From positions 2,445,001 through 2,509,000 of the forward strand of contig JAMJFZ010002475.1 of the NCBI GenBank assembly GCA_026225945.1: DNA of 64,000 bases, given 5' to 3'. The position numbers were made by a program, and so were the translations under genes. The notes below the pieces were generated by a model. That model did not search any database. It was not told the origin of the DNA and was given only the letters and a program-made list of their open reading frames with translations. Every line of letters begins with the position of its first letter. Position 1 is the stretch's first letter. This document shows, piece by piece, positions 13,637 through 25,156 of this stretch. The stretch comes from Cricetomys ansorgei (Eukaryota > Chordata > Mammalia > Rodentia > Nesomyidae).

Positions 13637-13804
13637 TTTTTTTTTTTGTTTGTTTGTTTTGTTCAAGACAGGGTTTCTCTATGTAACAGCCCCTGCTGTC
13701 CTGGAACTCACTCTGTAGACCAGACTGGCCTCGAACTCACAGAGATCCACCTGCCTCTGCCTCTGGAGTGCTGGGATTAAAGATGTGTACCAGCACCGCC
13801 CAGC
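13637..13804 (-). repeat. B1 SINE abutting a B2
   Basis: Complement of a full B1, with its A-tail seen as a T/G-rich run at 13639-13662. It ends GCACCGCCCAGC, directly against the tail of the B2 that follows. Confidence 0.92.
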
Positions 13805-13987
13805 TAAATTAATTTATTGTATGTGCATTGGTGTTTTGCTTGCATGTAAGTCTGTGTGAGGGTGTCAGATCCCCTAGGACTGGAGTTACAGACAGTTGTG
13901 AGCCGCCACGTGGGTGCTGGGATCGAACTCAGGGCCTCTGGAAGAGCAGCCAGTGCTTTGAACTGCTGAGCGGTCTCTCTAGCCCCA
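13805..13987 (-). repeat. B2/B3 SINE
   Basis: Reverse-oriented tRNA-derived SINE. The complement of the head appears as GAGCGGTCTCTCTAGCCCC at the right end, with the GGGATCGAACTCAGGGCCTC block inside. Its A-rich 3' tail touches the B1 on its left. Confidence 0.9.
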
Positions 13988-14378
13988 AGATGTATCCATT
14001 TAATGCAAGCCAATTTGGGGCAGCGTTTTCTCAGCCGCTGAGTCACAGGGTGCTGTAGACACCTTCTTTCTCCTCTCCTCACTGTCTTCTTTGTTCTTCC
14101 CCTTCTCCTAGTCGCCTGCCCTGGAGGTGTTCTTCTCTTTACTACCAGAGAGCCTATGATTTGGGTGACTATTATGTTCAGATTAAATTCAGTGAATGAT
14201 ATCAAAATCGATTTTCTCGATCTCTTATCTCCAAAAATTATACCTTATAACTCACTTCAAGCTACGTATTCTGGAGTCATGGCAACAGGGCTTGTGTCAC
14301 CTAAGCTGCCCAGTTTCAAATACGTCTACGCAAAACGTCCCACAACTGGCTGGCTCTCCTGCTAGCTCACACGCACTG

Positions 14379-14420
<42 letters not shown>

Positions 14421-15639
14421 CCCTTCCTTTTGTTCGAAATAGCAATTTGATTTACGCTCACTGTCCTTTCCGTCAGCTACTTTCTATTGTTTCATGATCG
14501 AGATGACAGTCTCTGAGCCATCAATCTCGCTCGTAAGTACCCTCCATCCTCCGGGTCCATTATCTTCCCGTTACGATGATCTGGAGATTCTCAGGGCTGT
14601 CCGGCGTCCCTGTCAGCGTTCTCTTAGATCTCGAGTGTTACTCTGACAACCGCGTCTCACGTCACGATATACTCAAGGGCCTGGGCAGCACCAAATAATC
14701 TCGTTTTTTTTCCCCCCCCCCACCTCAATTATCAGCCTTCTGCTTTCCATAGACGCTTTAGAGAAACAGTTCTCCTGTGGTGTCTGTTCGGCTATCCACT
14801 CATGACACACGGGTTCTTACTTGAAGGGACAAGAATGAAGCAAACTGGGGTTGGGTCCTGGCCACAAACCCCAGAGTTCACCTGAATCGGCACCCGCTGA
14901 TGCTGCTCGGCGCACAGCTGCGGTGCGTGAAGGCGACTCCTCTCCCCCAGGCTTCTCTCTCCGTATTCACAACCACGGAACGCTGACTGAGACGCTAAGA
15001 ATTCATGAAAATGACACAGGGAAACCTGATATTTTATGAGTTTGCAAAACTATAATGATGACAATATTAACAACAGCAGCAGCAGCATAATCGATGATGA
15101 TGATGGTAAACGGGGTTTGAACGCAAGCTCCATACACATGGGCTGCAGGACGATGCTCCTTTTAGGAGCTGTAGGTTAATTAAAGGAAAACCCCAGATGT
15201 GGGCTAACTCTGTCTAAGCATTGTCTGCGAAGTCCCAGTAAAGACTATTGTCATTGCTCCTGGTGATCCCCGGAAGTCTGTAACCGTGTCCCTCAGGACT
15301 TCCTGCCTCCGCCCCTTCATTGATGTCTCCGTAAAACCAAGCTTCATGCTGAAACAAGGGGTTATTTTTGCAATTCCAAACCAGAGCCCACTTCACCCCT
15401 CACCGGCCACACTGGCAACACTGTCTCTCACTTCCAAACCCAGGCTTCAGATACTGATTTTTTCTTTATTGTTTTCTAGATTGAGTGTTGTATATGGTAT
15501 TGTGCACCCTGTGGACACTTTCATCCAAGGACATGATGCGTTTGCAGCATATTCCTTCCCGAACTCTCCAGCCCTTGACTGTCTCCCTTCTCCCTCACAT
15601 TAATTGCCTTTGTTTCCCTAAAAAGTTTTGCTTTACTTG
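13988..15639. other. unassigned sequence with T homopolymer
   Basis: Only the T run (14381) and a T8C10-type run near 14704 stand out. Confidence 0.5.
14381..14420 (+). repeat. 40-bp T homopolymer
   Basis: Uninterrupted run of T after GCACTGGG. No SINE body is visible on either side. Confidence 0.95.
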
Positions 15640-15688
15640 TTATATATATATCTATATATACACACACATATGTTATATATACATACAT
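15640..15688 (+). repeat. TA/CA-rich microsatellite
   Basis: Alternating TA with short CA stretch. Confidence 0.85.
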
Positions 15689-15744
15689 GATTAAAAACAT
15701 TTTACATTTATTTACCTATGTTTATGGAAAATGTTATATCTACA

Positions 15745-15952
15745 TATATAGTGAAAAATTTTATTGTATGCATGTATGTATATTGTATGCATATATGTGA
15801 GTATGTATATACCACTGGGCACATATGAAGGTCAGAGAACAACTTTCAAGAGATGGTTCTCTCCTTCTACCATGTAGGTCCCCAGGATTGAACTCATGTC
15901 TTCAGGCTTACTTGCAAGCTTCTTTAACCACTGAGTCCTCTTGCCAGCCCCA
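15745..15952 (-). repeat. B3/B2-type SINE
   Basis: The complement of the head (CTGAGTCCTCTTGCCAGCCC) is at the right end and AGGTCAGAGAACAACTTTCA is internal. The tail is fused to a TATG-rich microsatellite on the left. Confidence 0.85.
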
Positions 15953-16344
15953 CACACGATTTTATGCATCTACATAAAGTCAAGGCTCCAAAATGAGACA
16001 ATGCCTTTGCTATTTGTTTTTGTTTTTTTTGAGACTGACTTAATATAATTATCTCCAGTTGCACCTGCTTTCCTGCAAGCAGTATAACTGTTGGTTCTCT
16101 GTGGCTGAGAAAAATTCCATTGTGTGTAAATCCCACATTTTATTTGTCTATTCATTTCTGGTGGACAGTTAGGTTTCTCCCATCGCATAGCTATTGTGAA
16201 AAGTGCATATAAACATTGATATGCAAGTATCTCTGAGATACACTGACTTAGAGTCTTTTGGTAAATATCCCGGATTGGTCTATCCGGCTATAGTGTGGAT
16301 CTATGTTTAGTTTAGTTTTTTTTTTTTTAACTTTTTGTTTTTAA

Positions 16345-16555
16345 CTTTTAAAAGATTTATTCCTTTTATTTCATATGTATGAGTGTTTTGTGTGTGTGTA
16401 TGTACCTGGTACCCAAGGAGTCAGAAGAAAGTATCGGATCCTCTGAAACTGGAGTCACAGAGGGCTGTGAGCTCCATTGTGGACGCTGAGAACCAAACCT
16501 GGGTCTTTTGCAAGAGCAGTCAGTGCTCCTAACTGCTGAGCCACTTCTCAGCCTC
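16345..16555 (-). repeat. B2/B3-type SINE
   Basis: The complement of the head (AACTGCTGAGCCACTTCTCA) and the internal GGAGTCACAGAGGGCTGTGA block identify it. AAAGATTTATTCCTTTTATT marks its 3' tail. Confidence 0.85.
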
Positions 16556-16694
16556 TCTGTGCTCAGTTGTGTGAGGAACCTTCACGCTGATTCCCATGGG
16601 GCTGGGCTAGTTCCCAGAAGCAGTGTTATTCAGGCTCCCTTAGGAGCTCAAGGCATACTCTCAGAAGCATTTATATTTTATGGATCCCTTCCTG

Positions 16695-16762
16695 GTATTT
16701 TAAATTTTTAAAATTAATTTTATTCTTAGTGAAAACATAATTACAGCATTTCCCCCATCTCC
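16695..16762 (-). mobile_element. L1 3' UTR fragment
   Basis: GAAAACATAATTACAGCATT followed by TCCCCCATCTCC is the complement of a common rodent L1 3' UTR segment. It is short. Confidence 0.5.
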
Positions 16763-17837
16763 TCGTCCTGGCTTAGGGATTAGATTATAGGTTTGCATCT
16801 ACAGATGGCATTCCATTTAAAATACGTTCAACAGTCTCTATCAATGTTAACATCTATGAAGACGTTCGGAGCAACACAGAAACGTTCCAGTTCACCCTAA
16901 AGATTCCCCTCACATTTTGGTCTCTACCTGCACTGTGCCAGCCTGCTTCCCGTCAGGCTCCATGGCTGCAATAACTCACCAAGAGCTGCTAAACGTTCCA
17001 GTTTCACCCTGGCCTTGGGCTTCCGTCGCTGCTATGCAATTCCACCTACCTCCTCCACCGCCCGGACAACTCTCTACCTCATCCGAAAATATTTCGTAAT
17101 CCGCATTCCCTCATGCCCCCCTGAACTAAATGACTCTTTGGGAACCCCAGAAAAAGACACAGTTTGCTCTTCTATTTCTGTCACGTGAGCAATCATCGAT
17201 CCTACACTAACTCTCACGAGCCATTTGTTTTGAAAGGCCGTGCCTATTTTACCTCGGCCATCAGAGGTACTCAGCTCAGATTCGCTGGCTACATGAAATG
17301 AAGACATTAAACAAACAAACAAACCGTAGACCGTAAAGGTAAACGGTAAAACTTGAAATACTGAAGAAACGATTCTGTTGTCCCCTGATTTAAAAATCAA
17401 ATCATGTTTTGTGTGCTGTATCGTATGACAAGTGCTTTCTATCGCTTAATTTGCTTAATGTGGAATGGGCTTTAATAAATGATTAAAGGAATGCCATTTG
17501 CTAAGTTCCGTATAATTATATTTGGTTAACTAATTGGCCTGAACTTGCTTCAGCAGTTTAAATTGCTTGTTGACTTTTTTCATGGTATTTTGTGCTATCA
17601 GTTATACTTAATAAAATTTTTTGTATATTTTCCCTATAAATGGATATAATTAGCTATTTTACTTATTTCAAATGTTTTTTTTTATGAAGTTAAAGATTTT
17701 CTAACTACTTTGTACAGAGATCTTTCCCTAGTAGTTTTCTGTGAAGTTTAAACTAAACATATTAGGTCCAGTGTATATGTTTGCTTTAATAAAGCACCTT
17801 GTTGTCAAATGGATTTTGGAAAAAAGTCTATGTTCCA
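16763..17837. other. unassigned, AT-rich and homeobox-motif-rich in part
   Basis: 17440-17560 has several TAAT/ATTA cores and no repeat. It could be conserved non-coding DNA; this cannot be decided here. Confidence 0.4.
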
Positions 17838-17965
17838 CTGCCATGGCGGTACATACCTTTATCACCAGCACACAGGACGCAGAGGCAAGGGGCTTGCAGA
17901 TTGGAAGACAGCCTTGTCTAAGCAGTGACGGGTTAACTCGGTTCCCCAAACAAAACAAACAGCAT
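17838..17965 (+). repeat. diverged B1-like SINE
   Basis: GCCATGGCGGTACATACCTT and CACAGGACGCAGAGGCAAGG match the B1 head with many changes. The second half is poorly preserved and ends in an AAACAAAACAAAC tail. It is probably an old B1/pB1 relative. Confidence 0.5.
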
Positions 17966-18046
17966 AAAAAACGTCAAAGAGAAGAAGTCTTTTAAGTCAC
18001 CCCATCCCTGGTCAAGCAGATTTTTCTTCCAATTAAATGAGTATTT

Positions 18047-18221
18047 GGGGGCTGGAATAATGGATTAAATTTCCAATCTTAAGAGCACTTGATGCTCTTC
18101 TAGATAACCCAAGTTCATTTCTCAGTACCCGAGTCAGGTGACTGATAACCCCTGATAACTCCTACTGCAGGGGATCTGACTCAGTCTCCTGGCCTCTTCT
18201 AACACCCACGCATACATGACA
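18047..18221 (+). repeat. B2/B3-type SINE, diverged
   Basis: GGGGGCTGGAATAATGG head, then TCTTAAGAGCACTTGATGCT and TCCTGGCCTCTTCTAACACC. The first 30 bases are altered. The tail expands into a (CA)n(CT)n microsatellite. Confidence 0.8.

Positions 18222-18291
<70 letters not shown>
18222..18291 (+). repeat. (CA)n(CT)n microsatellite
   Basis: About 20 CA units followed by about 15 CT units, grown from the tail of the preceding SINE. Confidence 0.95.
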
Positions 18292-18295
<4 letters not shown>

Positions 18296-18504
18296 AAATT
18301 GCTTTCTTGTATGTGTATTCTTTCAAAAATTTAGGAGAAAGAGACCACGAATTTGAAAGAGATCAGGAGAGGTGCATGCCTAGGGGGGTTTGGAGCGAGG
18401 AAAGAGAGAGGGGAAATGTAATTATATTATATTCTCGAAAACACGTAAAGGGTTTGCTCTTTTGTGAAGATGATGTGGTCAGCAGAAAGGGATCAATGTA
18501 AAGC

Positions 18505-18683
18505 TATGATGATGGGCACTTTTATGTCAACTTGACCCAATCTAGAGTCATCTGGGAGAAGGCAACCTCAATTAAGAAAATGCTTCCATATATCAGGCTG
18601 CAGCCAAGTATAGAGGGAATTTTCTTAATTAGTAATTGATGGGGAAGGGCCTGATCCACTGTGGGTGGGGCCACCCCAGGCCG
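18505..18683 (+). repeat. rodent repeat, family B (5' part)
   Basis: TTATGTCAACTTGACCCAAT, AGAGTCATCTGGGAGAAGG, TTTTCTTAATTAGTAATTGA and a CACTGTGGGTGGGGCCACC segment. The 3' half is absent: a piece of another repeat follows. Confidence 0.75.
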
Positions 18684-18767
18684 GCATCGGAGCGCAGGTG
18701 TTTTCTTTGATTCAGTACTCCTCAGGTGTTCTACTGATAGCACGTGCAGATCATGAGCAATCAGTCA
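18684..18767 (-). repeat. unnamed repeat, family C, copy 3 (fragment)
   Basis: The complement of TGATTGCTCATGATCTGCAC and GTGCTATCAGTAGAACACCT is present. It matches the start of copies 1 and 2 in the opposite orientation and lies against the truncated family B repeat. Confidence 0.5.
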
Positions 18768-21382
18768 TGTGGCAGTGGGACACATCCCAATCTGGTCTCC
18801 ATGATAAGGAGGACCCGTCGTGTCTGTGTGGCAGGCACCTTCTCCAGTGACGGTTCCAGAACCACTTGCTCAGCTGTGAACTCATACAGTTGGGAATGAG
18901 CAAATCTCTGCAATCCTGAGAAGTTACTATCTACTGAGAGCCACCCGTGGACCGAACATATTTAGGCGACACGTTGCAACAAATTGTTGATCTACACCCT
19001 ACAGCTCTATCCACAGGGAACTCAAGCTTGTCCATTGTCATACCCTGCCCGAGGTTCATAACATGGCATCTGTGCTTAACATTTAACCAAGAACGCCCAT
19101 ATGCATAGGTTTCACTTGAAATATACACATTGCACGATTAGTGATATAATTGCCAGGACACGCCAGTGAAGCTGTGTTCGAGGGCCGTAGGAGGCTTTGT
19201 GCACAAATAGAAACTTATAATCCATCTGAATCAGAACATGCCAAGTTCTACCATGAAGATGTTGGAGCTGGAGGGCTCTTTGTGGGCGACCTGTGTGTCT
19301 TTCCAGAGTCCGTGGTTTCTACACACCAGAGTTCTCTCCAAATCGCAATAATAAACATTTCAGACACTCCCAACTGCCTCCTTGGAAGCAAAATAACCCC
19401 AGGTGAAGAATCTCTGATCTGAGAGTTTATGTTACACAAGTATTCAAACTCTGGGTAAAACGTTCCCATAGAAAGATAAACATAAGTTCACGGTAAAGTT
19501 CTTTGAATATCATCTTCCCTGAAAGGAAAAAAATGACATCAGGTATGTCGGTCACACACCATCGTTCAAGTGCCTAGATACGCTAAATATTTTAATGCAG
19601 AAGAAATGAACACTTTCTTTGCATGTATTGATAGGATTTTCTTTCAAAGTCATCAGATGCTAATCTCCACTGCCTGTATAACTTAGAGTTCAATTTTACA
19701 TCTGTTTCTACATTCCTGGGAAGAAATATACCTATACTAACAGACCTAAGTCATAGGCATTGCGACTCCATTAAACTATCGGAGAGGTAACTTATCCTGT
19801 GAGTATTTATACCTAGTTGAATGTATTTAAACGTAAACTATGTAATATTCCACACACGAGGTTAACTTGCATCCGTAATGAACGACTTCACATTCACTGA
19901 AAAGCCTGCCATAAATATTTCAATATCCTTTTAATTTGCCAATTCTCTCTCCCTTCCCCCCGGTTTGATATAATATAAATGATACATTAACAGCCGATTC
20001 TCCAGTCTATTGGACTCTTTAGAAAAAAGACACTTCATTTATCTTGATGATCATAATCTTTTTATAAACCAGTTGCCCTTGAGCAGATCTTGTCGTGACC
20101 CTGGATTTAAATGGCACATACCGTTTCTCAAGCCACACCACGCTTGGCCTTTAGGATCTACCTCCTAAGTCTGGTGTCTTGAATAATAACACACCGCTGC
20201 TCGATATTTTAAGCAGACAGAGCAGCCATTGCTGATGGTCAGGAATGGGGAATCCTCCCTACACCCTGCCAAGATTGGGTGCTTTGTCTGCTGATTCTTT
20301 ACTCAAAAGACTGTCTGCTACGGTTTGAAGAACGGTTCTTAGCTAACACTGAGAAGAGCATTTATTTCTGTTATCTGTTTCTGTGTCTGTTTCAGAAGAC
20401 CAGTGGATAGCCAATAGCTTTCAAAATGCCACCTCCACACCACATATTCCACGTACTGCAGCCAAGACTTTGCAGATTATCCACCGATGAAGACTTACTT
20501 AATTTTTCTTTCTTTCTTCTCCTTTATCATCTTAAAAGCCGCTAGCTTGCAATACTGGCCACAGCAATAGGGCAGACAAACTTGCCAGCGAGAATGAAGA
20601 CTAAGCGGGCAGAAAGCAAATGGCCTTGTATGTGAACTGCTACAGAAGGCTCACTATTTATTTATTTATTATTTATTATTATGTAGTATGAGTCTTCCCG
20701 CCTCAATTAATCTGATCATGAGAATCCCTCAGCGGTATGTCCAGCCACTTGGGCTTTATCGATTTCAGATGTAGTCAAGCTGACCACCCAGATTAACCAT
20801 CGTGAATTCAGCCCTCGTCACCTTGACACACAGTCACATCTCCCTGTGTCACGCTCACTATCCAAATGAACACAATAGCCAGGTCATAATTCCATCCAGC
20901 ACATGGAACTTTCTATTACAACCACGAATGCGTTCTATATTTAATTGAGTCATAATTTCATCTAACATAATAGAGCTTTCGTATTACAACCGTAGTTACA
21001 GAATGGTTAACAAGGAGTTGAGGGGCCCTGGGCTCATTATGAATCTTTCATGATCTTGTTTTGTTCTGCAAAATTAAAACACTGAAAAGGCGGAGAAGAA
21101 TTAGGGTGTCCTTCTCTCCCCCATTTGACGCATTGTAAATGACTTTTTTAAAAACCAGTTTCTTCATTCTAATTCATTTAATCTCCCAGGAAAACTATGC
21201 ATTGGGCTTATGAGTCTACGTTCTCCACTAATGCTTGGACTCCTAAGAATTTCAGGATCCCTTAGTAATAGAACTCCAGGCTATAAGGACATATTCTTAA
21301 TTTGTAATTTAGAATTAATGGAAGTGAAACAAACCTGCCTTTCATGCTAAGAGTAATTCATTAGTATTACATAATCACTTGG
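18768..21382. other. unassigned sequence
   Basis: No gene recognised. A TTTATTTATT run is at about 20656. Confidence 0.5.
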
Positions 21383-21560
21383 GGTGTTGTGTTCCTGTAA
21401 AGCTTCTATATTGTAACCCTAACCCCCAGAACTATACAGCATACCTTTTAGGAATTACTGACTTTAAGGGAGTAATTATATCCAAATGAAGTCATTAGGG
21501 ATTGTCCCAAGTCAACTGACCGTACCCCTTACAAGGAGGAGAAGGAGAAAAGATTGTATA
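21383..21560 (+). mobile_element. MaLR (MLT1-like) LTR fragment
   Basis: AACCCTAACCCCCAGAACTA, AAATGAAGTCATTAGGGATT and the CCTTACAAGGAGGAGAAGGAG block match the order of landmarks in ancient mammalian MLT1 LTRs. It is strongly diverged and predates the rodent-specific repeats around it. Confidence 0.65.
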
Positions 21561-21714
21561 TATAAAAAAAAAAAAGAACAAAACCACCTTTATTGAGCAC
21601 TGGCCGGAGGCCACTGAAGAAATTAACAATGAGAAATGCTTTATGCATATGTTCCCGGAGTTTATTTTTGTAACTCGTACATTTTAATTAGAAACAGGAG
21701 AGTTGCAATAGGTT

Positions 21715-22055
21715 TGTTAGCTATTTTCTGACTGCTATTACAGACGTGACTTAAGGGAAGAGATTCATTTTGTCCCACTGCAAGCCACTACAGAGGTGAA
21801 GGCAAGGGTCAGCGGCAGCAAGAGCCCATAGAAGAGGGGGTGCCCACACCCTAGTAGAGTAGACAATAAGGAACAGGACAGCATGGCCTGGCTAAAACCC
21901 TCAAAGGCTCTTCCAGAGACCCACTGGCATGCCTCCTGACGTACGACAGTCTGGACAGCCAGGACATACCTCCTGAAGTTCCATAACCTGCCCAACCTAA
22001 TCTGTGAGCTGAGTGTTTGAACACATGAGCCTGTACACACATACAGACCACAGCA
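21715..22055 (-). repeat. rodent repeat, family A relative, reverse orientation
   Basis: On the minus strand the order is CAGGCTCATGTGTTTGAACA-type start (with changes), GGTTATGGAACTTCAGGAGG, then TTTAGCCAGGCC, and TTCCCTTAAGTCACGTCTGT near the 3' end. It is a different subfamily from the plus-strand copies. Confidence 0.6.
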
Positions 22056-24735
22056 CAATGTAGGACCAATTGCTGGACTGGTATTTCGTTATTTGGTTAT
22101 GCTATAGACCATAGCTGTACATCTCATGGCTGTCCCCACACAGATGACAGCTTTGCGTCTAACCCCTGTTTTTATAGGAAACAACCACAGTCTCCATAAA
22201 CCACAGACGAATCTCTAACCTCCGTCCCCCTGTCGCCCATAGACTTTCTTTCTGTTGTTAGTGATATTACTTATTGGACTCTGTTCTTTTGTTTTATTTC
22301 CTTTTTTCTTTTATGTCATTGCATTACTACAAAATCATACTATACATGCCTCTTGTTGACATTCATTTATCGACCTTCAGACTTCCTTTCTGGGATTCTA
22401 TTTGGTGACAAATCTTGGAGGTAGTCTTTAGAGCTACATAGTTAGGTCTCACAGTCATTGAAAAATATTTGCCCTTTACTTGGTGTTTTGTTTTTTTTTC
22501 TTAATCATTGACATTCAGGCAAAATGGGAAAAACTGACATTTAATCATTACTCTGTATTAATTTGATTAAAGAGCTCTCAGAGACCCCTACTCTCCTTCC
22601 AGCCCCCTGTGTGCACAGAATGTACCATACTCTGCTGACGACATGCCAGGCTGCCCACATATGGGTGGCTACTCCGTGCCGGTGTTGCTTCTAAAACTGA
22701 CAATTATTAATGTATTTTTCAGCTCAAAGAATCACAAAATAGTATCGAATTCCCATTTGAATGAGATGTCTGAGAGCAGTGAACTTATTAGAGTATTTTA
22801 AAAAGTATAGCCATTTGGAATATAAAGAGAAATATTTATCTGCTCTCCAAAAAACGCAAAGCAATTCAATTCAGTGCTATAAAAGTATCAATTCATGTAA
22901 GAACTGTCTAAATGTATCGATTCAGGTAATAACTGTAAGCAAAAGGAAGATGTACAGATAAACAAGAGTTTAGTGAACTCCCAGATTCATTCTTGTTTAG
23001 CATCTAAAGGCTGACCTGTCAACTTCCTTGGCCATAGCCTGAGAAGTCTAGTCTCTTCTTCTCCTGGGACTCACAACAGGGTCGTTCTACTAAAAAGAGT
23101 GGGAAATTCCTTTTTTATTCTCTAACTCAATGTTGTCCTTCAACTGTTGAAATTTCTTCACCATTTTATATGGTGGCATATCAATAAAATGTCTTCAGTG
23201 TTGATACCTAAATTTAGAAAAATCTTCAAAAATCCAGATAGTAGTGTAGGTTTAAACATCGGTTGGATAAATGTATCAAACAGTGTAGTTTTATTAGAAT
23301 GTTGCTATCAGCTTTGGATGTCTCCTGTCTTTTTCTCTGTGATATCCAAGGTAGGATTCCATCTGTCTTAAGCATGTGTAAAAGAGCCAGTAAACAGGGA
23401 AACATCAAGGCATAGAAAGAACATTTTTACTTAATTCTTCTTTATGTTACCAGAATTGTTTTTTTTTTTTTTTGAAAACTGCATGCATGGCTGATAAATA
23501 AAATTTAAAATTTCAAGAAAAGTTTGAACAACAGTGTAAGAACCAACTTACGTCCTTTGGAAGTATTTGGAAATATTACTGGAAGTATTAGCTAAGAAAA
23601 AAAGCCACTTGGGATTGATAAAAATTCTCTAAGTTTCACTATGATTACAGTCCACTTTCATCATTAGTACACATTCTTACCTTATCCTGAAGAATACGAT
23701 AAATAAGAGAATATGTGAACATACTTGTATTAGCATTGTATAGCACGCCACAGCATTATAGAAAATTGTGGGTAATAGCTTCAAAGCCCACAGCGTAGGA
23801 CAAACATTCATTCCTAACAGTCTCCCAGGTCAGAGCCATTACTGTTCAAACAGACTGAAGCCATTGCTGAAACGTTCCGGACGCCTGACGTTATACACAG
23901 CGTGTAATCTGTTGCTACGAAGTAGATGCAGAAGTGGACAGCTAGGAGGCACATGGCTGCGGTGTAGTAGAACCAGAGAGCTGAATGAATGACCTCTTCC
24001 ATGAGCATGGCTAGTCTTGGGGTAGCCTCTGCTATCGTCTGCAGTACCCAACAGCTTCCCTGTGATGTAAGCAGAGGTCAAGCTGAACCTCCTTGACTGC
24101 AGTTAGATAAGGCAACTTCACCTTTTACTGTGGAAACTGGAAAGTCACAGATCCGTTTCACAGAGAGAGAAACCAGGGTAAATTACAAGGCACCAGAGAG
24201 GCGATGCATTAGAAATAAATCGTAGAGGTTTACGCGTGACATTTTGGAGCTCTAATCATCTTAAGATATTATTTTAAAGTACTATTTTGTATTTCTTTAT
24301 ATACTCAATCACCATTTAAAAATGTGTATTTTAAAGTTCGCGCGTACCGTGAGTCTTGTGTGATGATAACCGCCGTCAACTGCAGATCTATTTTGTGTCT
24401 GGCTCACGCACTCAGGTGCCATCTGACTAGCATGTAGGGTGTGTCCAAACCCCACAATCAAGGAACAATGAGACACTGACGCTCAGAGAAATCTGATATA
24501 GTCGCTTGCCTGTAAGAAGTAGAGTCATGCCTTATCAACATGGAAAATTACATTTTTCTGTATAATCTGAGTGCATTTAATTACTTGCTCCAAGCTGTAG
24601 CAAGGATTGATGGACGGGGTTAGATTTTTCAGGATTAGACTATGAGTTAGTTCATTGAGCTAAATATTAATGATTGAAAAAGCCTCATGTCACCACCGGG
24701 CATTTCCACAGTGGGGCGGGCATAACACAGATGAC
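22056..24735. other. unassigned AT-rich sequence
   Basis: A T run at 23460 and short unconvincing frames only. Confidence 0.5.
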
Positions 24736-25156
24736 TGTGCTGGTTATCTTCTTTTGTCAACTTGATACAACTAGAGTCACCTTGGGAGTGTGCCTCAACT
24801 GAAGAACCTCCTTACGTAAGATTGGCCTGTGCGCATGTATGTGGCCCATTATTATTATTTTTTTTGTGACTAATGTTTGAGCTTTGAAAGCCCAATTCAT
24901 TGTGGAGGATGTCATTCTTGGGCATGTGATCCTGAGTCACGGAAGAAAGTAAACTGATCAAGTCTTGAAAAGCAAGCTAGCAAGCACTGTTCTTTCACTG
25001 TCTCTGGGCTCTGTTTTCTGCTCCTGGACTACCGCCCTGAGTTCCCACTTCGACACCCTACTGTGATGGACTGTATCACCTGTAAGCCGGAATAAAGCCT
25101 TGCTTTGGGTCATGGTGTTTCTTGCAGCAACAGAGAAAAAAACCCTGAAACAAGAA
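24736..25156 (+). repeat. rodent repeat, family B (near complete)
   Basis: TGTGCTGGTTATCTTC, TTTTGTCAACTTGATACAAC, GGACTGTATCACCTGTAAGC, GGAATAAAGCCTTGC, TCATGGTGTTTCTTGCAGCA and a terminal AAACCCTGAAACAAGA. An AATAAA lies near its end, as in other copies of this common muroid repeat. Confidence 0.75.

Noticed and set aside
13804..14205. 133-codon minus-strand frame
   Set aside because: It is largely translated B2 sequence plus flank.
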